Shown here in pieces: positions 24,826 through 37,995 of a stretch of DNA of 64,000 nucleotides. Source of the DNA: Homalodisca vitripennis (lineage: Eukaryota > Arthropoda > Insecta > Hemiptera > Cicadellidae); NCBI RefSeq assembly GCF_021130785.1, contig NC_060212.1, positions 148,453,501 to 148,517,500 of the forward strand, written 5' to 3'. The translations under genes were made by a program, and so were the position numbers. The notes under the pieces are model-generated. The model saw only the letters and a list, made by a program, of their open reading frames with translations, was not told the origin of the DNA and did no database searches. Position 1 is the first letter of the stretch. Each line of letters begins with the position of its first letter.

Positions 24826-27177
24826 TAAGTAACATCTTGCGAATAACTTATAAAAAATTACACACCTAAATAATTTGTTAAGAAATAAATAGTATCATAA
24901 TGTGTATAAAAATATGTCCAAACATGCTTAATATAAAACCATATACGTTGTAAACATTAAGAATTTTCACCCCTATATGAAATGAAAATAGTTTTAAATG
25001 CCAAAAATAATTCATTTGGCTCCTTAGCACTGTTATAACAGGTATTAATTTCCCTCCCCTCATAACCCCAATAACCGCATATTAATCATTGTTGGCCTAT
25101 GTAGGTAAGCCTTCGGCGTTATACTAAAGAAGAGATTAATGGAACTTAATACAATAATCCGAATTAGTTTAGTTAGTCAAATATACTTTTTTTATAAGGA
25201 CAGACCGTTCCCCTTAAGAAGAATATCGTTATACATAATATACAAAATCAATACGATGAAATTAAAACACTTGTGTTATCATAATATCTCTATAATAATT
25301 TTTATACATTGCTCTAAATCCTTAATTGAAATAACGAATTTACTGTAATTACATTATGCAGATTATTAACACTTTTTAACACTTTGGCAGACACTAACAC
25401 CAGAATGCGTAGATATTACTTAAACAATTTCACCAGTCGATATAAACCCTTGAAAATTTCGAAAATTTTCTTTAAATTTCTTTTACGTTAGGTTTTTAAT
25501 TCACGTTGGGCTAAACTTGTACTTCTTGTCGCAAAGTCTCTACTACGAATATCTCTGATCGAACACTGGTTATAATTGAGATCGAAATATGATCTTGGAT
25601 ACTTAATTGTATGTAATTAATAGTATTATACGTAAGAGTTTATATTGCTTATTCCATCTAATATATAACAATTAATGTATAAGTGTATTATAAGCTTGAC
25701 AAATTTGGCCAACTTTTCTTATCAAATATTCGTTGATATGTGAGGGCCTGTTATATAAAGAAAAAAATCCAGAAATTAACCTTAACAATTTTTGAATTCA
25801 GATCAATTATAATATTTATGTTTTAAATCCAAATTTAACTGTCACAAAACAGCTATTAACACTTTTAATTGAAATTCATCAAAGAGGCTGAAACATTTTG
25901 CACGAATTTTTTAAATGCAGCTAACAAAGTCAATCAAAACAAATCCAATATAAATATTGTTTACACGCAGTTATAAAACCAAACTTAATGATCTAATCTG
26001 TGATTTTATCACACAAACTACTAGAAAGTGGTTGGTTATCTTGGTATATGGCATTTTTAATTTTGCTTAAAGAAAAGTTGAGAATAAAAACATGCCTCAT
26101 AGATAAATCATTTCCCATAATAAAGTCTATAAAACAAGATTTAATTAATTTGTTTATTGCATCAATACTAAATTATACTATTACCTTATACTAAATTACT
26201 AAATTATTCATAAATATTAGTTTTATTAAATATTGTTTTATTAATACTCTAATAGAAGGAACAATTATCGAGTAGTACTGGCAAAGTGGATAATTATTCT
26301 GCTCATTTAGTTCAGTGCACTACTAACTAGTAAGTTTTACTTGTGAAATATGTGGAACAAAGCTTAAGAATACGTATTGAAGCCCAATAAATATCTCAAT
26401 AATGCATTGTGAAATAGAAATGCCCCACATCTCTTTAATATAAATTAATCTGCAAACGTTTTCTAATTGGTCATTGAAAAAAGCTGTTTTATAAACACCG
26501 TAGTGAAACTTTAAATATTGTATATAAAACTTTGTTGCTTTGTTTGATCACCTTTACCGTCTCAAGTGCTAACTCAATTACAAGTTTACAAAGTAATAAA
26601 TTCGAGTTTGTATTCGATTAAACATTTAAACTAACTTTCACAAATGGGGTTTTGAAATAAAAATACGTCTCCATTGGACATCCCTCAAATACAATTCATT
26701 TAATCTTCTTATGGTGTTCCACAATTACAGGTATATTTAAGGGAGTCGCTAAGCATACTATACTTTTCTGGATTCAATATCAATAGAGAATAATTCTACT
26801 TAAGGTTATTTACTGTAAACATATTTAAATTATACACAATACCTGTACATCACTACCTAGTTATGCAATGTGCAATTCATATAAACATTTCCTAGTTTTT
26901 TTACTAGCGTCTTCTTGTTATTATTAATAATTTGAAAAAAAAAATTGTGAATTTTTCTTGTTTTGTACTCTTTGCGCTTTAGTGACATGTAAAAGGCTAA
27001 CTTATCGTAGTTGTGAAAGTTAACATAAATTAGTCTACACAATTTACAATGCATGTATGTAAATTTATCTATCAACAAAATATAAAATGACGATTAAGGA
27101 AAACAGAGAGGTGTAAAGAATTTCCTTAACATTTCAATAGCTGTCATTTGTTATTGTTAAAATCAACGGATTTCCGA

Positions 27178-27246
27178 TCAAGCCTCTGTCGGCACGTTAT
27201 GAGCCACTACATTAAAAAGATGTCTATCTAGCTGCACGAGATAAGA
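27178..27246 (-). other. A' copy of possible terminal exon
   Basis: 23 codons including the stop, directly after acag; compare 15,003-15,076. Confidence 0.25.
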
Positions 27247-28835
27247 CTGTTATAAGAAAGCACATTTACGAGATGAAATTTCAAATAAAACTCCCTTTCG
27301 CAGCCTATTATTAAAACATAGCAGACATGAAAGTATTTTAAATTATGTTAACAACATTATTTTATGATGAAGATCAACAATGCATACTAGTGTTACATTA
27401 AATTGTAAATATTATAAATGAAATATAACAATTTAAGTTGCAAGAAGATGAACAGAAAAGTATGGAATGGCGTACTCTAAAAGCAACTGTTGTATTTTAC
27501 GTACTCTCAGATGGATAATTGAATTGCTTTGTTGGAGTCCTAATTATACAGTATTGAGAACAAGAAACAAAAAGCACAAAAGAACAAAACGAAAAGTACA
27601 AAAATAAAAAAAGACAATAAACTTGGGGTCTTTGCATGAGATGTTGGTTATTACGTATCTTATAAATAAAAACCTCTTTATCTGAAGCGGTAATCTTGAG
27701 AACGTTCGCAACAAATTTAAAGAAATCTAAAGAATTTTGATATGAAGAGATCGATTGGAAAGGCTTTCCGGAATATTTAAGAATTTTGTAAAATTTGTCG
27801 TGATATTTATGTTTTATAATCAAAATTTGACTTAAAGAAAAACAGCTGTTGATAATTACAGTTGAAGATCATGACATAAGCTTAAATATTTGTTTACAAT
27901 AATCTTTTAGAACAATCAGTTGTGTAATGGAAATAGTAAATACAATTCCAATATCTAAATTTCAATCCAGATTACACCGGTGACGAATGCAAGGCAACTA
28001 ATTGATTAGAAATGGTATTTATACACTTTTTAAAATCCATATAACCGGCAAACGATTGGGAGAAGTGTTTTTAAACACGAGGTACTCATTTACTTCATTT
28101 ACATTGTGATATTATAGTGGCTTGAGATTACACAGCCATTCCTTTCCAGACTATAGATAACAAAACTAGATTTATGTAACCTTTAAGCTTATAAACGATA
28201 ATTTTGAATGGTAGTAAGATTTCGGGCATTGCATACGTTGTCAAGTGTTTGAAACTCTACTACCATGTAAACTCATCCATATTAAAAAAAATTGAAACGC
28301 TACAAGAAGAAATTCTAACGGGAATATGTACTTTTTACAGTAATAATCTTCTCAGCCCTACTGATTTCATGTAAATTTTCTTCATCGGAACTCGGCACAC
28401 TCACTTAGGCACTGTAAATATCTTATGGACTAGAAGTAGATTACAAGGGCGGAAGTAGACTCTAGTAAACAATTATATATGTAGTTATTATCGTTTTATA
28501 CTGTCAAAACTAGTTACAAGTTAAAATTACCTATTGTGATTTGCAAACAATTTAGCCATTGATCTCTTAGCACAATTTGTTGTAAAATATGCAATATTTC
28601 AATGTAATTAATCTCTCAATTTGAAAATTATTCCAAACTAACTTTACAACTTTCGGATTTTTAAGTCTAAAACCGCTTTAAAAATCAAAAAAGCCATTTA
28701 AAACATGGCTTTGAACGTTTAGAGAATATGACATTTATTTCATATCAATAAAAATATTGTTCCCATAATTCATTTTTAGAACTTTATTAATAGTTATATT
28801 AATAATTTTAATCAAATTATTAAGTATCAAAAGAA

Positions 28836-30500
28836 GTTATCAGGAATTAATATCACAGACCGGCTAATATGCACTTATATTTGATCAATCTGTTACAATT
28901 ACTTGTTATGATAAGTAATTATTTAAAAATTATAAATTGCTTAAAGTACTATATATTTAACGTATGGCAGTTAAAGAAATTCTATTTATATGAAATAAAA
29001 ACATAATTATTGTTTTTCAATACGAATTAGTAGAAAAAGAGATTTGATGTGCAGTTTTAAAATAATTAAGATGTATTTAATAGATAGTTTACACAAATGT
29101 AATAATAAAAAACCTCTCTATAGGAGTGTAATTTAGTTACGTCTTTCCTCAAGAACCGACCATCTCTAGTAAAACAAAAGTAATTAATTGGATCAGACCG
29201 AAGTAGTTTCAACTTATTACGTGTTGCAAGTGTTAGTTTTAACACTGTTATTTAACTTTCTGGTCTGTAAACTTCATAGGATTCTTAGATATAATGGATA
29301 TACTTTAATTAAAAGAAAAAAATCGTTATCACTCCTAGAGAGTTTATGTTAGGTAAGTTAGTTACTCGTTTGAATAAATTGAATGGAGTCATGTATTTTA
29401 TTAGTTTATTGTATATTGTACATTTGGTATCTGTTCAAATAAAATATATTAAATCCTCAATTATTTATAGTTACAAATATTAAAAGAAACATAATGTCAT
29501 CGAACATTTAACATAGAAGCAGCTTATCTATCTTGTGTATTTTGTAAATTTTTCAAATCTTTGTCTGCAATATACATAGATGTAACATTTTATAACGTGC
29601 AAATGACCTTAAAAACTTTAATTTAATCGTTAACCTCAGAATGAAAATAATGTATGAAATTGTCTGATGTGTTTATGAAAGTTCAATTATATTTAGTTGT
29701 AAAATTTACAAATCGTCAAAGTTTCAACGTGGTATATATTAAAAATCCCACTTAATAATCTAGAAACATGTCTTAGTAATTTATAACATGAGCAAGAATA
29801 GATTATAAAGCATCATTAAAACTCCTTAATTGATTTAAAAAAAAGCAGGTAAACATTTACTTTCTCACTGAAAAATATCATTTAGTAGTAAGAATTTTCA
29901 TATAATCTAGAATGCCTCTTATTTTGTAGTTTTAAATGTAAAATGAATCTATGATAATATATAATAATTATTAATAATATATTAAATTTCTATTTTTATA
30001 AAACAAGATATAATCATGATTTGTTCGTTTCTTTGCAAGCTACAAAAGGAACATTACACAACTGTGCAGGTTTACGTAAATTGGTCACCAAGATTGTTAT
30101 TTATTTTAAAACTTCAACTCAGTGTTGTATCTTGAATACCCACTATAAAGTACGCTAATTTTGGTCTATTAAAACTAATTAGAACGATCAGTTACTTATT
30201 ATACATAATTTGTGGTATATTTACCATTATTTTATTTTTATACCATAGGTTTATATACAATATCAATTATAAATCCTCACAAGAATTTACATCTTATAGT
30301 AACGCGAAAAATTAATTCTTAAGGTCTAAATTCTTAATATATGGTAAAACGAGTTTACTAATAAATTAAAAATTGCAAATTATTTCATGGAAAGTAAAAT
30401 ATTCCTTTAGCTTACTTTAGGTAAGCAAGGCCAAGTGGCAGGAATTACTAGTCAAAGAACTACAAATATATTATAACTTTAAATTGAATTAATTTCTTTA
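28836..30500. other. Single-copy AT-rich spacer DNA
   Basis: No repeat match elsewhere in the window and no open frame of note. Confidence 0.5.
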
Positions 30501-30519
30501 ATACTGTCAGATGGATGGT

Positions 30520-30790
30520 TTCCTAGTCAGGTGGAAGAAAAGAGGAAGAGAAATTTCAAAGAGTTAATCTAAAAAAAGGGTCACTGGATAGTGCTGCCTG
30601 CTTTGACTGGAGGCAATGGTTCAGAGCTGGCTTCTTCTACTTACTTGGGTTTAGTGGCCTAAACGTTTCCTCATGAATCTCGACAGGAGGCAGCCCCTAC
30701 TCCAAACCCTACCCATCGAAAATATTCCCAATCTTTCCGAAAGGAGCGAAAAGGTCTTATAGGACTAGATGCAATTTTCTAAGCTTTTTT
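30520..30790. other. Less AT-rich island, unclassified
   Basis: About 45% G+C with stretches such as ggaggcagcccctactcc. No open frame of useful length on either strand and no second copy in the window. Possibly a remnant of a dispersed repeat or a decayed exon. Confidence 0.3.
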
Positions 30791-31627
30791 TCCTAAGTGG
30801 AAAGGTATCCGACAAGGCTTATTAATTACAAAGTGACAGAGGAGCATCCATTTTTACAAAATAAAGTTATACTTTTATCAAAATGTACAAAATTATGATA
30901 AGAAAATTATTAGCTCATATCTGTTTAGCTATACATATACTTTTTTTCGGAAAGTAAATAATTAGGGCCTTTGAGGAGGTTTTAAACAGCTTTTTAATCA
31001 ATTAAGTTCCTTTATTAAAATAATGTTTTATTTTGGCTTAAGATCAACATTTAAAACAAAGTAGAGCCTTTCCCACTCTATAGTAAAGGTTAAATAAAAA
31101 CTTAAAAAGTAAAATTTGTAAAGTTGTATTAATAATACAGAGATATGAATTTATTATTAAAGATTATGGCGATAAAGTTAACATAAGTTACTATAAAAAC
31201 AAAAAAATATTTTTATTTGCAAAGATATTATTTACATTACTTCATGTTATAAAAATTGGAAAAATCCCAGGAAACAAAATATTTGATTCCACTTTCAAGA
31301 AATCATAAAATTGAAAGTACTACTAAATACGATCGAAATCGGGACTGACGTAAGAAAATTCTACTCCAGCTCTTCGAAGCAGTAAATTTTTAGAGCAAAC
31401 CCATTACACAAAGCAGCTCTAGAAATCAAGAATATTCATACTCGAAGCAAATAATTGAGCCAAAAACCTAACAAAGTAGTAAACATTCTTAACCAGAATG
31501 TCTTGGAGATGTAAAACAATCATACACCTTTTTAAGGACCTACAAAAACATATTTATACTTAGTTATTACTTACATGGCCATTAGCAATGAGTTAATACT
31601 GAACACAAGAATCCCAGGATATGTAAT

Positions 31628-32110
31628 TTAGACGGATTTTAGCTGTTCGGTTCTTAGAAAACAAAAAGTGGGAATTCTTTGAAATAAGAAAATAGAGGTA
31701 AAATGGAGAAAGTAGACATCGCGCACCACTGCACGGACCAAAGTTGGGAAATGGCGATGGTAAAACTTTCTCAATGAAAAGGACACCTCTGTGCTGTAGG
31801 TATATACTGAATGCGTAGTGGAAATCTTACTGATTCTCTGAATGTAATGTACTGGAAGATACAAGAACAGAAAAGCATCCCCTAATCGTGATGGACCATG
31901 TAAACGTGGATATATTAAAGCAACATGGCTGGGACAACCGTATAATAAATTAAGCATTAATAAAACACGACAGACTAAAACTTCCTCCCCAAAGGGTAAG
32001 TCCCCAGTCCAGTACTTCCAGTGACTGTATATCCACAAATTTAAATAGTAACAGAATAAGACTATCAGTAATTGAAGCGGGCATTTATAACGCAGGGTCC
32101 AATTAACCAC
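31628..32110 (-). other. Longest open frame in the window (160 codons), unidentified
   Basis: Open for 483 nt on the minus strand but starts at GTG, not ATG; the first internal ATG is far inside. The translation is rich in L, Y and F with no recognised domain, membrane topology or repeat. Composition is moderately GC-richer than its surroundings, so it may be a fragment of a decayed transposable element. The open frame could be chance. Confidence 0.2.
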
Positions 32111-32803
32111 AGCACTGTTTAAAATATATCCACTCCATGAGTTCTATCCAACAACAGTTCAAGAAAGGAAACAATAATACGTTAAAGCACTATTCAAAAT
32201 GAAGATTAAAACGATTTATATGAATACAAAATTTTGATTATGCATTTAATACGTTCCTAGCAACAGTGACAATGGCCATGGACGATGTTTTCCCCATGGT
32301 GAAGACAAGATCAAAGCCAAAGTCAAAACAAAAGACATTTATAGACAGTGGAGCACTTGGTGTTAAGACATGAATATATCAAATGTGTGAGTAACATAAT
32401 ACAGGAACTGACAAAGACAAGAAATAAACAGTCAAAGCCAAAAACCACTATGATTTCGAAAAAAAACATTACTGTACCTCACCATTATATTTATTAAAAT
32501 TTGATAAAGATATATGTTACATAAATAAAAGAATGTTTAAGATGATGTAAAAAATATATTTTGGCTTAGAGAGAACAAAATACTAACATCACGCACACTA
32601 TTAGAACTATAACTTTAAGGTAATCGTAACAAATTGTAAACGAATTTTTGCACTTTAACTAACAACCATAAATATGCGCAAATTACAATCAGTGAAAAAA
32701 TTCATTTTATCATTCCTATTGACTTTATATTCAGTGATGGTATATATATAATTTCAATAAACTTAGAATCACAAAAAGTACTTGCTCCGCCGGGAGCAAA
32801 ATA

Positions 32804-32809
32804 CATATA

Positions 32810-32858
<49 letters not shown>
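32804..32858 (+). repeat. (AT)n microsatellite with T run
   Basis: About 55 bp of AT followed by a poly-T run. Confidence 0.95.
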
Positions 32859-32866
<8 letters not shown>

Positions 32867-33299
32867 TTGGCTTGGTGATACAATAACAGATACATGACTA
32901 TCAATCCTTAATGTGTAAATTGCACAATTTCCACACAATTGTATTTCATTTTCTTCCTATATTTTGGTAATTTCTTTTTGCTGTTATTATACATTTTTCA
33001 TAATTTAAATCATGCTAAAATGTATTTAGTGTTATTAGAGTTGGCATGAGGTTATAAAAATATTTGAATGCAGTACTTATTGAATATATTATATTTTATT
33101 AATTTTATATTCCCAAAAACGTATCATGTATTTTAACGCCGATATTTCTGATTTCATTTAAATAGTGTTACATTTTTTATTTTGTGAATCATGTTAAGAG
33201 AAAATGAGCTGATATCTTATCAATATGAAATAAATTATTGGGAGACACGAATAGTTTGGCGATAATTAAAGTATATATAAGAGTATACATGTACAATGA

Positions 33300-33520
33300 A
33301 AATGAAAATTCTCCCTGAGGTGGTATTGGAACTGTATGGCGTGAAATAAACAATGGCAATAAAATATCGAGCCAGTACGTAGAGTCTGGGTGATATATCA
33401 TGCCGAACTTCAATATGGCGCAGTGCCGCGCTGTGCATACATCTTTAGACTAGATACTCACGTTCCAGCCTTCCAGATCTACTGCCGAGTATCTGTACTT
33501 CAACCGATACTATATTTTAG
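33300..33520 (+). repeat. Diverged copy of an arm segment inside the spacer
   Basis: Matches 47,840-48,010 in the same orientation (and 13,590-13,740 inverted). Shared landmarks are gtctgg(a/g)tgatatatcat, caatatgg and the cgttccagc / ggttccagc region. Similarity is lower than between the arms, so this copy is old. Confidence 0.65.
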
Positions 33521-33649
33521 ATGGAATTTCCTAACTTTTCCAACCGAATATATAATCTTTACTATTTCAATAAAACTATTAGTATGGGATGTATGGTACA
33601 GTGATTGGTATTGGTAAAATGTAAAATTTTTTAATATATATATATATAA

Positions 33650-34450
33650 ATGAAATCAAATCAAAGTTATTGACACTTTACATATTTTGTACGCAAGACG
33701 TATTACTAAAAATATTATACTAAATGGTTCATTAAAATATTATAGATTAATTGATGAAATTCTATTTTATCGTTTACTACGGAAAATAAAATCAAATGGA
33801 TTTATCAAAGCTGTAGATTACTACAAAAAGATGACATAATATTCAATTAAAAATATATGAGTTTTGGGAGTTTTCAATATTTTGTGATACGTTGTTAAAT
33901 AAAATAAGACCAAGATAAAAAAGTGATTTTCCAAAAGCTTGCTGCAAAGTTAAAAGTTTTCAGGAATTATAAAATCTTTATTTATGGTGTAATACGGTGT
34001 AATATGGTTGAGATTAATAAATTTTTAAAGATGTAATTTGACGCGTGATTAAGTATTAAAAATTTCCATGTGTTCAAACGTGCTCTCTACAAACATCTGT
34101 AGGTCCCCAAATAATTCTAAGCGCCCTACTCTGAATTAAAAAAAACCCCGCTACGTTCGACTGGGGCTGGGTGGTAAAACTCTAAAAAATAATTCCATGT
34201 GTTCTCAATGACTGTAAAATAAAAAAATACACACGTTTTTGACCGCATCTGGAACCAATAATAGGTACTCATCTCAGTGCATAAATTGAAAAAAATAGAC
34301 TATGTGTATGAAAATAACATTAGATATTGCTTTGAATATGAAAAACAAGAAATTTAACATTGAAGGTTTTTTAAGATTATTATTCCAAAATGTTAAATTG
34401 CAACCTGCCTTTACAGATGAACAGAACTTATCAGTTTGTACTTTTGATAT
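33650..34450. other. AT-rich spacer DNA, nothing recognised
   Basis: No repeat partner or coding signal seen. Confidence 0.5.
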
Positions 34451-34805
34451 ATTATGACTTTTTTATCGAACCATTCGAACAAGGAAGAAGAGGAGCAATC
34501 TACGACTTGACACATTGCAGAAGATGTTGCTGGAAAATAGGAGGCTTGTGTCAACGGCAAACAAAATGAACGAATGATCACTGGAAAAAAACCGACGGCC
34601 TAATGATGGCAACTAAATCATTTACGAAGATAAGAAATATTATTGGTTTTATTAAGGAATCATGTGAAACACCTGTGTTTACACGGAGATAATCAGATTG
34701 AAATATTACACGATTGTGGGATATTTTGACATACTGTAGCAGATTAGAAAGGTACGTATTGAATAATTCAAATACTACGTCTCCGATGCAGTACGATGAC
34801 TCTTA

Positions 34806-35000
34806 TTGAAAAGCATTAGATTTTTTAACGACATCAACAGGGTGGCTAAGGTCACAGAAGAGACCAAGAAAGTACTCAAAAGAATATCGTATATCCTCCA
34901 GCAGTTTGTACTTAGGCCAGGCCAGAAGGCGAAGCATGACAAGGAGAAAGTATATAGTATTTTGAGGAATAATTGTAATCTTTGCGTGGCAATGTTCTAA
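34806..35000 (+). other. Open segment with coding-like composition
   Basis: 64 codons, rich in K, E, V and R, including VAKVTEETKKVLKRI and RPGQKAKHDKEKVYS, unlike random AT-rich frames. It starts at a TTG, so it would be an internal exon or a fragment. Not recognised. Confidence 0.25.
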
Positions 35001-35314
35001 AATATCTCAGAAGTAATATGTGTTTTAAATGGGTCTATAAGAATTTCTATCTTCTGGGTGTTTCATTTTGAAGACAGGAACAGTTTTTAATGCCATAAAG
35101 TCTTTTAGGAATCATTATCCATTATAGATATAAGAGAGAATATGCCACGGTTAAACATGAAATCCTTTAACAAATGTAGAAGATATGGCATTAAAATCTT
35201 TGGGAACACTTTTCAGTAGGGTACAAATTGTCATATCAATCTCTTCATAGGATAAAATAGGAAAGAGAAAGAATGCCTCGTTAATAGGAACGTTCTATTG
35301 TGTAAAAATCTTAC

Positions 35315-35523
35315 TCGAAGAAACGTTTGAGTAAAGTTACCAGAGAGTTTCTCAGCAATGTTGACAAATTGTTCAATAAACAGATTAGCACTCAACTGAG
35401 ATCCGCTAGATAACCACCTTTGTGTGGGAGAGACCTCTCGGGCTGTACACGAAGAAGACTTGATTGTCTGCAGCTTCTTACCAGTTCCCAATTCTATCTC
35501 ATGAGGTCTCGTATCGTCTCCAC
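35315..35523 (-). other. Exon-like open segment with splice-like ends
   Basis: Minus strand: after aaaaag at 35,524 the frame is open for about 69 codons through TARDEVSPTQRW-like polar sequence (actual run TAREVSPTQRW) and LSANLFIEQFVNIAEKLSG to CGA followed by gtaagattt, a good donor. G+C is about 44% against about 30% locally. The phase at the proposed acceptor is 2. No family recognised; it could be an exon of an unrelated gene, or a transposable-element fragment. Confidence 0.3.
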
Positions 35524-35529
35524 CTTTTT

Positions 35530-36400
35530 AAAAATTTTTGTTGATACTATAAGTTTCAGAGTAGTCGGATTTTAACTTGTTTTATCACTCTAAAAAGTTT
35601 TAGATATTATTGTTTTGCACAAATATTTTACTTAACTTGTAAACTATTTCGGTTTCTTATAGTGAGCACTGATTTACTAAAAACGTTCAAAGAGTTAGTA
35701 AAATGAAAAACAAATACATCTACAATTTGTTAAAACATTCCGGTAGGCATTAATGCCCTCTAGACAATATTCTAGCTCTCTTCACATAAAATATTTCTCA
35801 CTACTAGTTTGTGGTATTTTTAAAAACTGGTAATTAATAGTTTTAAGTTTAATTGATTGCTTGTTACATACATTATTGCCTAAATTGGCCGAAAAAAACT
35901 TTCTTTGTGGACTCCTAAATAGAAATCCAAGACAGCAGTTTAATACAATAAGAAATTATTGCGGAAATCTATTCTGTAACCTCAAGAAAATATCGCTGTC
36001 TAGGCAATCCTAACAAACATAAAATTGTCAATGTAGATCCAGGCAAGGTTACTGCGGATACCTCTATCTATATGTCTCTCCAGATTGCGCCAGACGTGGT
36101 CCTCGCGCGTGATTCTACATTGAAAGAAATATTATCTGTAAAGATAATACAGGTATCTCCTTAAAGAGCGACACTACAAAATAAATCTACGAGAGAGTAG
36201 ACCTCGATGTAGAAGTCTGTGCAATCTGATTCCGCCAACCAGTGTCGCTTAAGTGAATCAGGTAAACGGACATTTCGCGCAGCACAAATTTTGAAGCAGG
36301 AATTTTTTTCACGAAACAAATATTTTGATAAAAAATATTAAGATTAAAACTTAAAAATTAGATATTTTAGTATCCCGAAAATAAAGTAATCACATCATTG
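35530..36400. other. Spacer DNA with a GC-richer part
   Basis: 36,030-36,290 is moderately GC-rich (for example ccagacgtggtcctcgcgcg) without a long open frame. No partner elsewhere in the window. Confidence 0.35.
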
Positions 36401-36426
36401 TAAATGAATTCACAACTTATGTCGCC

Positions 36427-36439
36427 ATATATATTATAC

Positions 36440-36518
<79 letters not shown>
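36427..36518 (+). repeat. (AT)n microsatellite
   Basis: About 90 bp of AT with one phase break. The Tyr-Ile frames on both strands are artefacts. Confidence 0.97.
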
Positions 36519-36520
<2 letters not shown>

Positions 36521-36861
36521 AGTTATCGAATAGCCTGCATTATTTATATTGCTACTATGGGTATCTACTATATGCTCATAAAGGAACATTTCCATTGCTA
36601 TTTGGTTTAAATTATAAGTCTTGCAAGTATCTTTGACTTGCAAGTTCTCTTTCCTCACATTAGATGTACTATTTTTATTATTTTTAGAATCATACATTTT
36701 ACAAACTATACCATCACTGGTAATCCCAATTTGATCAGAATAATGCCATCACACGATATGTGATGTCCTAAATTTACGATAAGTACAAAAAAATAAATTT
36801 CCTATTAAAGATTAAAAAAAAACTAGCATTGCCATTATTTACAACTATATAGGTATGAATA

Positions 36862-37164
36862 GTGAAGGAAACAGGATTTTTCCGGACATTTGCCATCGTT
36901 CAGTGAAACAAGAAAACAGTAACACTACGTTTCGAGATCTGCAATCTGATCTCTTCTTCAGGTAAAGAACTAACCTAATACATAATTACAAACTAAGTTA
37001 AAATAAACAAATCTTACTAAAGCGTTGTGGCACGCCTAAGTCAGGAATCACAACCTACATGTTGTTGTGTTACTGTTTTCTTGTTTCACTGAACGATGGC
37101 AAATGTCCGGAAAAATCCTGTTTCCTTCACAATCCTTCCATCGTCAAAAATAAACTTTAAACAA
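36862..37164 (+). mobile_element. Retroelement 3' fragment with a perfect 64 bp inverted repeat
   Basis: 36,862-36,925 is the exact reverse complement of 37,067-37,130. The insert is bounded by a 13 bp direct repeat aggtatgaatagt (36,851-36,863 and 37,165-37,177), read as a target-site duplication. After the right copy comes an A-rich tail (aaataaactttaaaca). The minus-strand part carries cctgaagaagagatcagatt and a ctcgaaacg motif, a pattern typical of LINE or Penelope-like 3' regions. The arrangement fits a 5'-inverted (twin-primed) or Penelope-type insertion; family not settled. Confidence 0.65.
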
Positions 37165-37845
37165 AGGTATGAATAGTTGTATGAATAGGCTAAAGACTGT
37201 GATACAATTGAGCAAGGTTTGGTCCGAATTTTGCCCCTTACTAATAGAAATAATTTTAAAATGCCGTTAAGATTTAAAAATGAAAATAAACATTTCTAAG
37301 ATTTATTAAATTTGAATAATACAAGATAAGAAATTAAAAACAATTGAAATATTGCTTTATTAGCTTAGATCAAATATTTGGAAACAGTTGCAATAAAGTA
37401 AAGTGCCTAAAGTTATGCTGACAAGGTCCGAATGATAACTATTTGGAGTTGAGAGAGCAAGTTTCTGGAAGCCACAACTTGTGGTCACTAAAGTTGTTTG
37501 GAACAAGCGGAAGTTTGACCAAATCCGGAAGGAAAGTGCAGTCACCAAACTGTCCTGATGAAGCAAAAAGCACTGTCCTCTAGTGTCACTAGTTTGTCAA
37601 CCGTCAACCCATCTCTAGTGTTCAATTTAAGTAATATTATTCTAACGCAAATATTCTTATATTATGTATTATAATCAAAGCAACGATTAAAACGTAACAC
37701 ATGTACATAAACTTACTGTTCGCTAGCGTTTAAAACCACTATCGCAAAAACGCTTTCCTTTTGTTTTGATATAACTGCTTAAAATAATTATAATTTATTA
37801 GACTTTCAGAATTAGTGATTTCATTTAACTTTCAATATTAAAAAA

Positions 37846-37945
37846 CCCCCCCCCCCACCCCCCCCCCCCCCCACCCCCCCCCCCCCCCACCCCCCCCCCC
37901 CCCCACCCCCCCCCCCCCCCACCCCCCCCCCCCCCCACCCCCCCC
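37846..37945 (+). repeat. Minisatellite of C15A units
   Basis: Single A residues at 37,857, 37,873, 37,889, 37,905, 37,921 and 37,937, exactly 16 bp apart, in an otherwise pure C tract. It ends at the first base of the right inverted-repeat arm. The opposite strand is a run of G tracts able to form G-quadruplexes. Confidence 0.98.
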
Positions 37946-37995
37946 ATCGAGCATAAATGAAAATGGTAGTAAATTACAATAACCGGAAATAGTAG

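Larger units (their letters stand above)
20560..28835 (+). repeat. Module A', diverged direct copy of left-arm module A
   Basis: Block-wise similarity to the left arm in the same orientation: 1,680-1,970 with 20,740-21,130, 2,335-2,660 with 21,488-21,780, 4,063-4,260 with 23,100-23,330, 5,517-5,690 with 24,647-24,825, 7,480-7,640 with 26,560-26,740, 15,005-15,130 with 27,187-27,310, 16,010-16,400 with 28,187-28,560 and 17,130-17,420 with 28,590-28,835. The offset is about 19.1 kb, then 12.2 kb, so A' lost (or A gained) about 7 kb between 7.9 and 15.0 kb. A' also lacks about 0.7 kb matching 16,450-17,130. Identity is clearly lower than between the arms, roughly 70-94% depending on the block. 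Confidence 0.85.

Noticed and set aside
31628..32110. 160-codon minus-strand frame as a real protein gene
   Set aside because: No ATG at the start, no recognisable domain, biased to L/Y/F; kept only as an unidentified open frame.
36404..36697. Tyr-Ile repeat open frames on both strands
   Set aside because: Produced by the AT microsatellite at 36,427-36,518.
37846..37945. Telomeric repeat
   Set aside because: Arthropod telomeres are typically TTAGG-type; a C15A period does not match and no TTAGG array is present.
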